From assembly GCA_965262485.1 (NCBI GenBank), contig OZ253540.1:930001-994000 (forward strand): DNA of 64,000 nucleotides. The letters run 5' to 3'. The translations under genes and the position numbers were made by a program. Position 1 is the first letter of the stretch; every line of letters starts with the position of its first letter. This document shows, one piece after another, positions 17,926 through 26,434 of this stretch. This stretch comes from Bin87 sp965262485 (GTDB lineage: Bacteria > Chloroflexota > Dehalococcoidia > Lucifugimonadales > UBA3495). Below the pieces are notes generated by a model. The model ran no database searches. It was not told where the DNA came from and saw nothing but the letters and a program-made list of their open reading frames with translations.

Positions 17926-18245
17926 ACGCACCGGTAAGGTTCTTCCGTGGCGACAAGATTCGCGCCGTTCACGTTTGGTTCTCCACTGGGACGGTGTTTT
18001 GGCTATTCCTGGTGGCGCCGCACATTATCGACGCTAGCCGTTGCATACCTTCCCTATGGGATGATAGCAGAGCATACGATTGTTTTAACCTGGTGGCAAA
18101 AACCATACGGACAGACTCTATTTTGGCCACCTACGCTACGGCAACAGTCGGCGCCATAATTGCATTTTATTTGGCTAACCGAGACGACTCTATCTCTCTG
18201 GTAAGGGACCAAGATTCTTCTAATGACCGTCCGCCTCCGGCATGA
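17922..18245 (+). CDS. Small two-TM membrane protein (pair 1, second gene)
   Basis: A 107-aa protein with a basic N-terminus (RFFRGDKIR), a first hydrophobic helix (STGTVFWLFLVAPHII), a loop with two cysteines (ASRC...YDC), a second helix (ATYATATVGAIIAFYLA) and an acidic, polar tail. The start overlaps the previous gene's stop by ATGA, so it is probably made by coupled translation. The positive-inside rule puts the two-Cys loop outside. Not recognised as a known family; the same plan is seen in the second genes at 53280 and 55259. Confidence 0.55.
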   Translation: MNAPVRFFRGDKIRAVHVWFSTGTVFWLFLVAPHIIDASRCIPSLWDDSRAYDCFNLVAKTIRTDSILATYATATVGAIIAFYLANRDDSISLVRDQDSSNDRPPPA

Positions 18246-18314
18246 TTAGGATACTCATGCATGGGTATCCCAAGCGTCAAATCAGGCGTACGATACCCTG
18301 CTTCCGGCAATCCC

Positions 18315-20441
18315 TTACTGGTCAGCCAGAACCGCCAGCGCATCGGCGGCAACGACACCTTGGCCAGCCGGCAGGACCATCAATGGGTTGATGTCCAGTT
18401 CGGTTAGCCGTCCTTCCAGGCCAACTGCCATCTGTGACACGCTGACCAATACGTCGGCCAGGGCGTCAATGTCGGCCGGCGGCGTTCCCCGGAACCCGCG
18501 CAGCAGACCCGCTCCTTTCACCTCGCCGATCATCTCCAGCGCATCCTCCCGGTTGATGGGACACAGGCGCAGGGCTACGTCGTTGTAGATATCCACCATC
18601 ACTCCGCCGGTGCCAAACAGCAGCACCGGCCCCAATTGGCTGTCGTAAGACAATCCCACGATAGTCTCCACGCCGCCCGTAATCATTTGCTGCACCACGG
18701 CCCCGTCGATGGTGGCGTTGGGGTCGTACTCCCGCGCGTTGTTGGTAACCTCGCCGAATGCCTGCCGTACGTCATCGGGCGTTTGCAAACCCAGGCGAAT
18801 CCCGCCCGCTTCCGTTTTGTGAATGATTTGCGCCGAGTCCACCTTCACTGCAACCGGATACCCGATGCGTTCGGCTGCGCTCACCGCCGAGGCGACATCC
18901 GACGCTCGTTCTTCCCTCGTAACCGGCACGCTGAATGCCGAGATCAACCGCTTGCTGTCGGTTTCGGATAGCGTTCCAGACCGGTCCGATATGTCTGCGA
19001 CCGCATTGATTTGTTCGGTGGTCATCGGCTCCACCGACGCGAACCCTCTGTCCAGCGTCCGATCACGCCAGTCGTGGTAGTCATTGAGGTATCGAATCCC
19101 GGCTGCCAGCTTGTCCGGAACGTAAAAAACCGGAATACCGGCCCGTCGCAGCATGGGCAGCCCCGAATCGGCTCCCCTCGTTCCCGTCCACAGAAATGCG
19201 ACGGGTTTGTTGCTGCCGTCCCGTTGCGCGATGACCTGCGCGGCCTGGGCGTCGGCGCCGGCAGACGCCACCACCAGCGTGCCCACCTGATCATCCTCGG
19301 CCATAAACGACATGATTGCCGGGAAGTCGCCGCTGTTGGCGAATCCCGTTACATCGGACGGGTTGGCGGCCCACCCAAACCCCTTGAGAATGCCGTTGAT
19401 GCCATCGCGGGCGTGGTCGGACAGCGGCGGGAGATCAAGGCCCGCTTGTCCGCACATGTCGGCGGTCAGGCTGCTGATTCCCCCGGAGTGCGACACTACG
19501 GCAACCCCCCGGTTCGGTGGCCTCTGGCACCGGGCCAGCATGTTGGACACCTGGAGCAGGTCGTCGTAATCCTGCACCCGAATCACGCCGTACTGCTCAA
19601 ACGCCGCATCGTAACGTGTGTCCACTCCGGTCAGGGCTGCCGTGTGCGACCCGGCGGCCCTGGAACCCAGGTCAGAGCGCCCGATCTTGATGAGTACGAT
19701 GGGTTTTCCACGCTGGGCGGCCAGCTTCGCCAGCTCCACGAATTTCCTTCCGTCTTTGAACCCTTCCACGAATCCGGCGATCACCTTCGTATCGTCGTCG
19801 TCCAGCAGATAGCGGGCAAAATCACAAAAATCCAGATCAGCCTCGTTGCCGGTAGACACGATGTAACTGAACCCAATCCCTTCGTCCACCGCCCGCGTGA
19901 GAAACGGCCCAAACGCGGATGCGCCGCTCTGGCAAACCAGCCCCACCGGGCCGCTGAGCCCTTCGGCTCCACGCGACGAAGCACTGGCCCAGATGTCGTC
20001 CTTCAGGTTGGCCAGTCCCAGGCAGTTCGGTCCGCTCACCCGCATCTCCGAATCTCTGGCGAACCGCCCCAGCTCCAGCTGCAGCTCCCGCCGGTCTGCT
20101 TCGCCTCTTTCGGCAAACCCGGCCGAAATCACGATGGCCGACCTGGCGCCCCTGGCGTGGCTCTCTCGCAGCGTATCCAGCACGGCGTGATACGGCACCA
20201 CGATGCCCACCACGTCCGGCGCCTCGGGCAATTCCGTTACCGACGCATATGATTTCACGCCCTGGATTTCCTCGTATCGCGGGTTCACCGGATACACGTT
20301 GACCCGGTCTGATGCCTGCATCGCGGCCGCCAGGAATCGCCCGCCGTATTGCATTCGCGGCGTCGCGCCCACCACCGCAATCGAACGCGGGTTCAACATG
20401 CGGTCTATGGATTCCAGTTGCGCGTCAGTCCAAAATGCCAT
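18315..20441 (-). CDS. Acyl-CoA synthetase (NDP-forming), fused alpha/beta subunits
   Basis: A 708-aa fused enzyme: CoA-binding domain at the N-terminus (RSIAVVGATPRMQYGGRF), two succinyl-CoA-synthetase-like domains, and a C-terminal ATP-grasp domain (GYPVAVKVDSAQIIHKTEAG to ELDINPLMVLPAG). The motif RAAGSHTAALTG near residue 264 carries the probable phospho-histidine. Such enzymes interconvert acyl-CoA plus NDP and acid plus NTP (acetate and related acids); a few are protein acetyltransferases, but no GNAT domain is present here. ATG 20441 chosen for AAGGAG upstream; a longer in-frame reading to 20717 would overlap the neighbouring Uma2 gene. Confidence 0.9.
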   Translation of the reverse strand: MAFWTDAQLESIDRMLNPRSIAVVGATPRMQYGGRFLAAAMQASDRVNVYPVNPRYEEIQGVKSYASVTELPEAPDVVGIVVPYHAVLDTLRESHARGARSAIVISAGFAERGEADRRELQLELGRFARDSEMRVSGPNCLGLANLKDDIWASASSRGAEGLSGPVGLVCQSGASAFGPFLTRAVDEGIGFSYIVSTGNEADLDFCDFARYLLDDDDTKVIAGFVEGFKDGRKFVELAKLAAQRGKPIVLIKIGRSDLGSRAAGSHTAALTGVDTRYDAAFEQYGVIRVQDYDDLLQVSNMLARCQRPPNRGVAVVSHSGGISSLTADMCGQAGLDLPPLSDHARDGINGILKGFGWAANPSDVTGFANSGDFPAIMSFMAEDDQVGTLVVASAGADAQAAQVIAQRDGSNKPVAFLWTGTRGADSGLPMLRRAGIPVFYVPDKLAAGIRYLNDYHDWRDRTLDRGFASVEPMTTEQINAVADISDRSGTLSETDSKRLISAFSVPVTREERASDVASAVSAAERIGYPVAVKVDSAQIIHKTEAGGIRLGLQTPDDVRQAFGEVTNNAREYDPNATIDGAVVQQMITGGVETIVGLSYDSQLGPVLLFGTGGVMVDIYNDVALRLCPINREDALEMIGEVKGAGLLRGFRGTPPADIDALADVLVSVSQMAVGLEGRLTELDINPLMVLPAGQGVVAADALAVLADQ

Positions 20442-20476
20442 TGCCAATCTCCTTAGGGCGTGTTGGTGTTTGGCGG

Positions 20477-21223
20477 CTAGCGGTTTTGCAAGCGTCTGAT
20501 TTCCGCTTCCAGTTGCCGGTTGCGGTCTTCGGCAGCAAGGCGGCCCGCCCGCTCCGCATCGCGCTCGGTTTCGGCGGCGGCGCGCTCGGTTTCGGCGGCA
20601 AGACGGGCGGCGGCTTCCTCGTAGTGGGTGGGCAAATATCCTGTTGTCGGATCGTACCAGCGCATATAACCGTACTCCCAGCAGAGGTACAGGTTCAATA
20701 CCGCGCTGTAGCCCCAATGTCGAGCATTATCCACCTCGCTGACGTCTATCGGTTCGTATGCCCCGTTGACCAGCCGGTCGCCGGCCAGATGGGTACTGTA
20801 ATGCTGGCCTCCGGTGTCGTCAAAGCGCCAGTATTCCGGCACTCCAAAGGCCGCGTAGCCCACGCGTTTTTCGGTTTCGTCACGATGGCTGGTGGTTGGG
20901 GAAGCGATTTCCAGTACGAAGTCCGGCGGTTTGCCGTGATACTCAATAGAGTAACCTCTATCGGCAATGATTACGCTGGGGTCAACTTCAAAGGCAATCA
21001 TCAGGTCAGGTATCAGCAAGCCGCGCCGTTCTCTGGTGTTGCGCTGCCCGATAGGATACTCGCTGAGCAGAGCGGTGGTGTCCCAGGCGTTCAGATGCAG
21101 GCGGAGCGCCGGGATATAGCCGGGGTCGTTGAGGTAGTGCAGGTTCTGCATATCGTCGCGGGGCGTGTCGGGGAACGGTACCCTCGCGGGAGCCGCAAGC
21201 GACGCAATCGGTTTGGTAGTCAT
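20477..21223 (-). CDS. Uma2-family PD-(D/E)XK endonuclease (tandem copy A)
   Basis: A 248-aa Uma2-family protein. Nuclease-core residues are in LLIPDLMIAFEVD and PPDFVLEIASPTTSHRD, followed by the family marker YAAFGVPEYWRFDD. The C-terminus is a predicted coiled coil with repeated AAETER units ending QLEAEIRRLQNR. ATG 21223 (MTTKPIA) is set by the matching start of copy B. Uma2 proteins are widespread nucleases, often in many copies, with unclear cellular role. It lies 53 bp downstream of copy B on the same strand; the two and their leader sequences are tandem duplicates. Confidence 0.88.
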   Translation of the reverse strand: MTTKPIASLAAPARVPFPDTPRDDMQNLHYLNDPGYIPALRLHLNAWDTTALLSEYPIGQRNTRERRGLLIPDLMIAFEVDPSVIIADRGYSIEYHGKPPDFVLEIASPTTSHRDETEKRVGYAAFGVPEYWRFDDTGGQHYSTHLAGDRLVNGAYEPIDVSEVDNARHWGYSAVLNLYLCWEYGYMRWYDPTTGYLPTHYEEAAARLAAETERAAAETERDAERAGRLAAEDRNRQLEAEIRRLQNR

Positions 21224-21276
21224 AACAAGTCTCATCGGGCTAGGTTGCGATTGCCTTGACGCTGAGGATTTGGCCG

Positions 21277-22002
21277 TTACTGGTTTTGCAAGCGTCTGAT
21301 TTCCGCTTCCAGTTGCTGATTTCGAGCTTCGATGGCAGCGCTCTCCGCCTCTAGTTGCCGGACGCGTGCCTCGGCAGCAATGCGGGCGTCGGCTTCCTGA
21401 TCATAGGTTTCCAGATAACCTTGCGTCGCCGGATCATACCAGCGGAGATACCCATATTCCCAGCACAGATACAGCCCCAGTACCTCGCTGTATCCCCAAT
21501 ACCGTGCATGACCCACCTCGTTGACGCCTATGGATTGGTAAGCCCCGTTCACCAGCCCGTCGCCGGCCAGATGAGTGCTGTAATACTCCCCGCCGGTATC
21601 GTCAAAACGCCAGTATTCCGGCACCCCATAGGCGGCATAGCCACTCCGTTTGTCGGTTTCGTCCCGCCCGCTGGTACTCTTGGATGCAATCTCCAGCACA
21701 AAGTCGGGAGGCTTGCCCTGGTCGCTAATCGCATAGCCCTTTTGCTCGATGAGGGTGGCGTGATTAACGTTGAAAGCAATCAGCAAGTCGGGAATCAGCA
21801 GACCCCGCCGTTGGCTCGTGTCCCAGCCGATGGGAGCCTCTCCGATGACTACCGTGTCCGGCGCGGCTAAACGCCGGTGCAGGGCTGCCACATAGCCCGG
21901 TTTGTAAAGATAGAGCACATTCTGCATATCGTCCCTGGGCGGAAAGTCCGGGAACTGGCCGGTTGGCGTAGCCGCCACCGGCGCAATCGGTTTGGTAGTC
22001 AT
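21277..22002 (-). CDS. Uma2-family PD-(D/E)XK endonuclease (tandem copy B)
   Basis: A 241-aa paralogue of copy A sharing the MTTKPIA start, RGLLIPDLLIAFNVNHA, PPDFVLEIASKSTSGRD, YAAYGVPEYWRFDDTGG and the C-terminal coiled coil ending QLEAEIRRLQNQ. Identity is high over the whole length, with most changes in the middle and in the coil. Upstream 45 bp are also nearly the same in both copies, so the duplication included the leader. Role as for copy A; both copies keep the acidic nuclease residues. Confidence 0.88.
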   Translation of the reverse strand: MTTKPIAPVAATPTGQFPDFPPRDDMQNVLYLYKPGYVAALHRRLAAPDTVVIGEAPIGWDTSQRRGLLIPDLLIAFNVNHATLIEQKGYAISDQGKPPDFVLEIASKSTSGRDETDKRSGYAAYGVPEYWRFDDTGGEYYSTHLAGDGLVNGAYQSIGVNEVGHARYWGYSEVLGLYLCWEYGYLRWYDPATQGYLETYDQEADARIAAEARVRQLEAESAAIEARNQQLEAEIRRLQNQ

Positions 22003-22101
22003 AACAAGCCTCGTCGGGCCAGGTTGCGATGGCGTTGACGCAGGTATTATACGCCAGCCTCAACCCCACATCCTGTAAATCCCGGCAAAAATTTCGTGCC
22101 C

Positions 22102-23757
22102 CTACGGCAGCCCGGCAATAAACTCCTCACACTGCTCCGTTCCCCACCCGTCGCGTATCCACTCCGCCCGCATCCGAGCCAACGATTGCATCTCCTCCGC
22201 CAGCTTGCGATCTTTCATCCAGCCTTCCCTTCGGTTGTCTCTTTGCAAGCCGGTCAGCGTCTTGGTGTTCGACTTCCGGCTGTTGCAGGGTGCGCAGATT
22301 AAAATGCGGTTGGTGATGTAGTTCTCCCCGCCTTCTGATTTCGGGCTGATGTGGTCCAGATGAAAGAAGTCCGGTTCCATTAGCCGCCCACACCCGCCGC
22401 ATCCCACCAGCCCGTTTCGTTCCTGTGCCACGTTCAAGATGCGCCGCATCAGAGCATTGCTGATTTCTTGCCACGGCTCCGTTGGCCTCTGAGTTTTCAG
22501 CCGCAATATCGGCGCGGCCACTTCATTGTCATCGGTTCTGGCCGGGAACTCCTCCCCCTTCTCCTTGTTATCAATGAAGTTGAGACGGTATTCAGTGAAC
22601 TGAAGCATCCCATTTTCGTTAATCTGCCCCTCCTGCTCCGGGTCATCCACGAGAATTCCGTTTCCCCGCAGCCGGTTGGTAACTTCGGTGTACGCTTTTT
22701 CCCAAATGTCCATCCCGACCCACTGCCGCCCCAACCGTTCAGCGGCCACTGGCGTCGTGGCGCAACCGCAAAATGGGTCCAGCACGATGTCGCCGGGGTT
22801 GCTGGAAGCTTGGATGATACGCTCGTAGAGGACCAGCGGCTTCTGCGTTGGGTAGCCGGTACGTTCCTTGTGCCATGACCGCAGTGGCAGTATGTCTTCC
22901 CAAACATCGCCGGCGGGCATCCCAGGGTGTTCGTCCAAGTACACTTTCAACCGGGGAACACCGTTCCTGGTCCAAAATATTTTGCTGTCCGCCAGCTGCC
23001 TTGCTATGCCGGCGTCATCATACATCCAATGTCGCCCTTTTGGTGGCGTAATCGCGCCGCGCTCGCCGAAATTTCGGCTGGGCCCGGGCCCGGCGCCGGA
23101 TAAGTCAGACGACATAAATCTACGCCCATCTGAATCTTTGTAACGGTAGTAATTTTCAACGTATGTTGGGTCTAATGGCTGGAAGATGGGGTTCCAGGTC
23201 AACTCTGCGCTTTTACGATAAAACAGGATACTGTCGTGAAGACTGCCCAGACCTTTGGCGTCGCTATGGCTGGTGGTTCGACGCCAGACAATTTCAGACT
23301 TGAAATTCTTGGCACCGAACACTGCATCCATCAGAGCTTTCGTCCAAGCGTGCGCCGTGTGATCAATATGAAGGTAGATACTGCCGTCACGCCGCAGTAT
23401 CCGGTGCATCTCCATCAGCCTCACCCCCAGCCAGCACAAAAACGCCCCCATATCGTCGCCGTACACGGCGCGGGCAGAATCGATTACCTTCCAGGCACCC
23501 GGCCAATCATCCTGTATCTGGTCAATCCAGTCATCGTGGTTTTCGGCCACAACGTTACCCTTCCGGTCCAGACCCAAAATGTCCCTTTGCCACGTCCAGC
23601 GGTCATCATAACCGCCGGCGTCGCTGAAAAACCCTCGCTGCTTTTTGAACGGCGGGTCAGTAGCGATGAGATGTACCGTCTCGCTGTTCATCCGCTGCAA
23701 CGCCGGCAGGTTGTCGCCATAGTAAAGAGTACGATTCTCAAAGTTGGGCGTACCCAT
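22102..23757 (-). CDS. Site-specific DNA methyltransferase fused to HNH endonuclease domain
   Basis: A 551-aa protein with two parts. Residues 1 to ~370 are an amino-methyltransferase with permuted motifs: catalytic motif IV TDPPFKK at 33-39 and SAM-binding DPFCGCATTPVAAERLG near 326, the order seen in beta-class N4-cytosine/N6-adenine enzymes. Residues ~440-500 form an HNH/zinc-knuckle nuclease: CGGCGRLM, FHLDHISPKSEGG and LICAPCNSRKSN. ATG 23757. Having both activities in one chain suggests a self-contained modification/nicking or restriction enzyme; cleavage is inferred from the intact His/Asn/Cys residues. It sits between the Uma2 pair and an unknown Ala-rich protein. Confidence 0.87.
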   Translation of the reverse strand: MGTPNFENRTLYYGDNLPALQRMNSETVHLIATDPPFKKQRGFFSDAGGYDDRWTWQRDILGLDRKGNVVAENHDDWIDQIQDDWPGAWKVIDSARAVYGDDMGAFLCWLGVRLMEMHRILRRDGSIYLHIDHTAHAWTKALMDAVFGAKNFKSEIVWRRTTSHSDAKGLGSLHDSILFYRKSAELTWNPIFQPLDPTYVENYYRYKDSDGRRFMSSDLSGAGPGPSRNFGERGAITPPKGRHWMYDDAGIARQLADSKIFWTRNGVPRLKVYLDEHPGMPAGDVWEDILPLRSWHKERTGYPTQKPLVLYERIIQASSNPGDIVLDPFCGCATTPVAAERLGRQWVGMDIWEKAYTEVTNRLRGNGILVDDPEQEGQINENGMLQFTEYRLNFIDNKEKGEEFPARTDDNEVAAPILRLKTQRPTEPWQEISNALMRRILNVAQERNGLVGCGGCGRLMEPDFFHLDHISPKSEGGENYITNRILICAPCNSRKSNTKTLTGLQRDNRREGWMKDRKLAEEMQSLARMRAEWIRDGWGTEQCEEFIAGLP

Positions 23758-23824
23758 TTTTGTCCTAGTGAATGCTGGACGGATTACCGCACCAGACTCG
23801 CATCTTTTGCGCTACGGCTAACCC

Positions 23825-24424
23825 CTACGTAGCGCGCTCTACTTCTGATACGAGAGCCTCCGCCTCACAGAGAGCCTCCGTTACGGCGTCAGTGAAGTCA
23901 TCAGTGGCGGCATTGCCGTAATATGTAGCGGATTGGCGCGCAATGGCAATGACGACGCTGCGAGCGTAATCTGCCGCTTCAGTAGCCGATTGGGCGTAAT
24001 AGGAAGCTATGGCAGCATCGTGGGCGCCCGTGTCTTCGGCCGCGCGTGCGGCGTCAACAGCGCGTTCCGCAAATAAAGATGCGTAATAAGCATCGTGGGC
24101 ACGAATTTTCACGACAGCACGGGAAGCATCTGCATAAGTACCGTATTCGTTGTGCGATGTAGCTGCAATAACGTCAAAGTCAACATCTGCTTGGCTAAAC
24201 TTGGAGGTTACCAACCGTGCAGCGGTGCTAGCGTCGCAGGAATTCTCATGAACAGCGTAAGCGTCAGCAGGGTCGCCGGGCAATTCAACAACGCCTCCAG
24301 ATTCAGCGGCATCAAGGCCAACACCCATATCAACCGCTTCTGCCCAAGCTCCAGCAGAAAAAATCATGGCACTCTTGGTGTAGGGACTGAAACCTCCACC
24401 TTGTTCCTCTATGTGGGCGATCAT
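23825..24424 (-). CDS. Uncharacterised Ala-rich protein
   Basis: A 199-aa protein of unknown family. The first ~70 residues hold a Gly/Glu-rich part (EEQGGGFSPYT); residues ~95-195 are Ala-, Tyr- and Glu-rich and predicted helical, with recurring patterns such as HDAYYASLFAERAVDAARAA and DAAIASYYAQSATEAADYAR, suggesting helical repeats. ATG 24424 is well supported by AAGGAG and GAAGGGA upstream. Base composition is less GC-rich than its neighbours, and it sits 67 bp upstream of the methyltransferase/HNH gene on the same strand, so it could belong to that unit (for example as a partner or immunity protein); this is speculation. Confidence 0.6.
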   Translation of the reverse strand: MIAHIEEQGGGFSPYTKSAMIFSAGAWAEAVDMGVGLDAAESGGVVELPGDPADAYAVHENSCDASTAARLVTSKFSQADVDFDVIAATSHNEYGTYADASRAVVKIRAHDAYYASLFAERAVDAARAAEDTGAHDAAIASYYAQSATEAADYARSVVIAIARQSATYYGNAATDDFTDAVTEALCEAEALVSEVERAT

Positions 24425-24496
24425 TTCTTCCCTTCTTCTCCTTTCGGCAAGGGCATTATGGGATTGCAGATAGTACCACAGTTCTAATCAACCCTC

Positions 24497-26215
24497 CTAA
24501 GTCTCACCCGACGTCCGCAGGTCGGCCCGCCAGTCGTCCGGACTCGGCCCGCGGTCGATCAACACGTCCACCACCGCCGGCAGTCCTGATGCCCGCGCCT
24601 CGCGCAGCGCAGCCGGCAGATCCCGAGAGTCGGCAACCTGCACGCCGAAGCACCCAAAGCCGCGCGCCACGGCAGCGTTGTCAGTTTCCGCAAACTCCGA
24701 GGCAATGTACCGTCCCGGAGCCTGATGGTGTCTCACCATGCCCAGCGCGCCGTCGTTGAACACCACGCAAATGATCGGCAGTCGGTACTGCAGCGCCGTC
24801 GAAAGCGCGTTCACCGTCATCATGTATCCACCGTCCCCGGTAACGCAAACCACCTGGCGATCCGGATAGGCGATCTGCAACCCCACTGCGGCCGGCAATC
24901 CCCAACCCATGCCAGCCGTGCCCCCCGGACAGAAGAAAGTGTGCGCCTGCTGTGCTTGGTAAAGGTGCGCCATCCACGTCCGGTTGTTGCCAGCGTCCAG
25001 GGAGTAGATGGTGTCTGCCGGCATATTCTCTTGCAACAGCCTCACCACCCGCTGCGGCAGCGCCGGCGCAGAATCGGTGTGCAATCCGGCTTCTTCATAA
25101 AAACCCTGGTCCTGCTTCCGGTTCGGCAACGCCCCCGCCCACTCAGTGCGGTTGGCCGCCGTGGTGTTGGCAGCCTCACCCGATGCCTCCACCAGTTGGT
25201 CCAGGATGCTGCCGGCGTCTCCGATCAGGCCCAGCTCAACCGGGAAAGTCCAGCCGGCGTTGCGGTCGTCGATGTCAATCTGGATGATGCGCTGGCCCCG
25301 CGGATTGAACACGGTGGGCCGTTCCCGCACCGTGTCCTGGGGACTGAGTTTGGCTCCAACCACGATCACGGCATCGGCGTCCCCAACCGCGCGGTTGGCC
25401 GCTTCCTGACCGTAAATGCCCACCATGCCCACCGACAGCGGATGAGTCTCAGCGATGGCGCTTTTACCCTTGTAACTGGTGGCCACGGGAGCATTCCATC
25501 GCTCCGCCAGTTGCTGCAACGCGCCGTGGGCCCGCGCCATGTGCACACCGTTTCCGGCCACGATTACCGGCCGTTTGGCCTCCGACAAAATCTCGATGGC
25601 CTTCTGGATGTCCTGCGGCGCCGCCTGTGGTTTGGAGGTGTTGAGGTAACCCGCAGTGTCATGGATAAATGGCGGAGTCTCCAGGTCCACTTCGCCGCCG
25701 ATTGATGCTGTACGCATCAGCAGACATGCCGGGCCGGGCCTCCCGCTGGTGGCGTGCTTGATGGCCAGCTGTGCGCCCAGGGCGGCCTCTTTCGGCGAGG
25801 TTGCCAGCGTGGTGTACTTGGTCATCGACCGGAAGATGTTGTGTAGGTCGATGCTCCCGTACTCGCCGGCCCCCGATTGGTTCGCCGGATGCTGCCCAAC
25901 GCCGCCGTCAGACGTATCGGTTATCACCAGCATCGGGCTGCTGCTCAGCATGGCCTCCATGATCCCGAACGCCGCGTTGGATCCCATGAACAGACCCTGA
26001 CCCATGATAACGGCCGGCCTGCCGGTGGCGCGCCCGTAAGCATCGGCCATGATGGCCGCCGTTTGCTCGTGGCGGACCAAAAACGTCTTGATAACCGCTT
26101 CTTTGCCCACCAATTGATCGAATATCTGACCCGTACCGCCGCCGGGAATACCGAATACGGCATCAATGCCAGCCTCTTCCAGAAACTGGACGATGAGCTC
26201 GTGAGCCTGAGGCAT
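24497..26215 (-). CDS. Thiamine-pyrophosphate enzyme, acetolactate-synthase-like
   Basis: A 572-aa TPP enzyme. The N-terminal Pyr domain has FLVRHEQTAAIMADAYGRAT, with the cofactor-activating Glu, and the C-terminal PP domain has GDGGYMMTVNALSTA then VVFNDGALGMVRHH. This is nearer to true acetolactate-synthase-like catalytic chains than the other two in the window, but no regulatory ilvN subunit gene is beside it, so valine/isoleucine synthesis is not supported and a catabolic decarboxylase is equally likely. ATG 26215 has CAGGAG upstream; longer frames to 26263 lack family similarity. Confidence 0.9.
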   Translation of the reverse strand: MPQAHELIVQFLEEAGIDAVFGIPGGGTGQIFDQLVGKEAVIKTFLVRHEQTAAIMADAYGRATGRPAVIMGQGLFMGSNAAFGIMEAMLSSSPMLVITDTSDGGVGQHPANQSGAGEYGSIDLHNIFRSMTKYTTLATSPKEAALGAQLAIKHATSGRPGPACLLMRTASIGGEVDLETPPFIHDTAGYLNTSKPQAAPQDIQKAIEILSEAKRPVIVAGNGVHMARAHGALQQLAERWNAPVATSYKGKSAIAETHPLSVGMVGIYGQEAANRAVGDADAVIVVGAKLSPQDTVRERPTVFNPRGQRIIQIDIDDRNAGWTFPVELGLIGDAGSILDQLVEASGEAANTTAANRTEWAGALPNRKQDQGFYEEAGLHTDSAPALPQRVVRLLQENMPADTIYSLDAGNNRTWMAHLYQAQQAHTFFCPGGTAGMGWGLPAAVGLQIAYPDRQVVCVTGDGGYMMTVNALSTALQYRLPIICVVFNDGALGMVRHHQAPGRYIASEFAETDNAAVARGFGCFGVQVADSRDLPAALREARASGLPAVVDVLIDRGPSPDDWRADLRTSGET

Positions 26216-26356
26216 GTTGGTCTCCTGAAAATGCGTGATGCGTTGATAACATGACCGCCCCACGGTACTGGTTCAGCGCCTGCCAGACATAACCGCCGGG
26301 GTTGCGGGGATGATACCTGCGCCCCGCCACCCGGTCAACAAACCCGCCACCCTGTC

Positions 26357-26393
26357 ATTGCGAGCGAACCGTGGCAATCTCGTTGCCGACACA
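26357..26393. repeat. Half REP palindrome upstream of the N6-methylase
   Basis: TGTCATTGCGAGCGAACCGT begins a half copy of the REP palindrome seen whole at 29409, 46506 and elsewhere. It lies about 45-80 bp before the methylase start. Confidence 0.7.
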
Positions 26394-26434
26394 ACGACCC
26401 CCAGCCGCGAACCCCGCAATGCTACAATCCTCCC

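Noticed and set aside
19011..20252. 413-codon plus-strand open frame over the acyl-CoA synthetase
   Set aside because: Antisense shadow; no start signal or motif.
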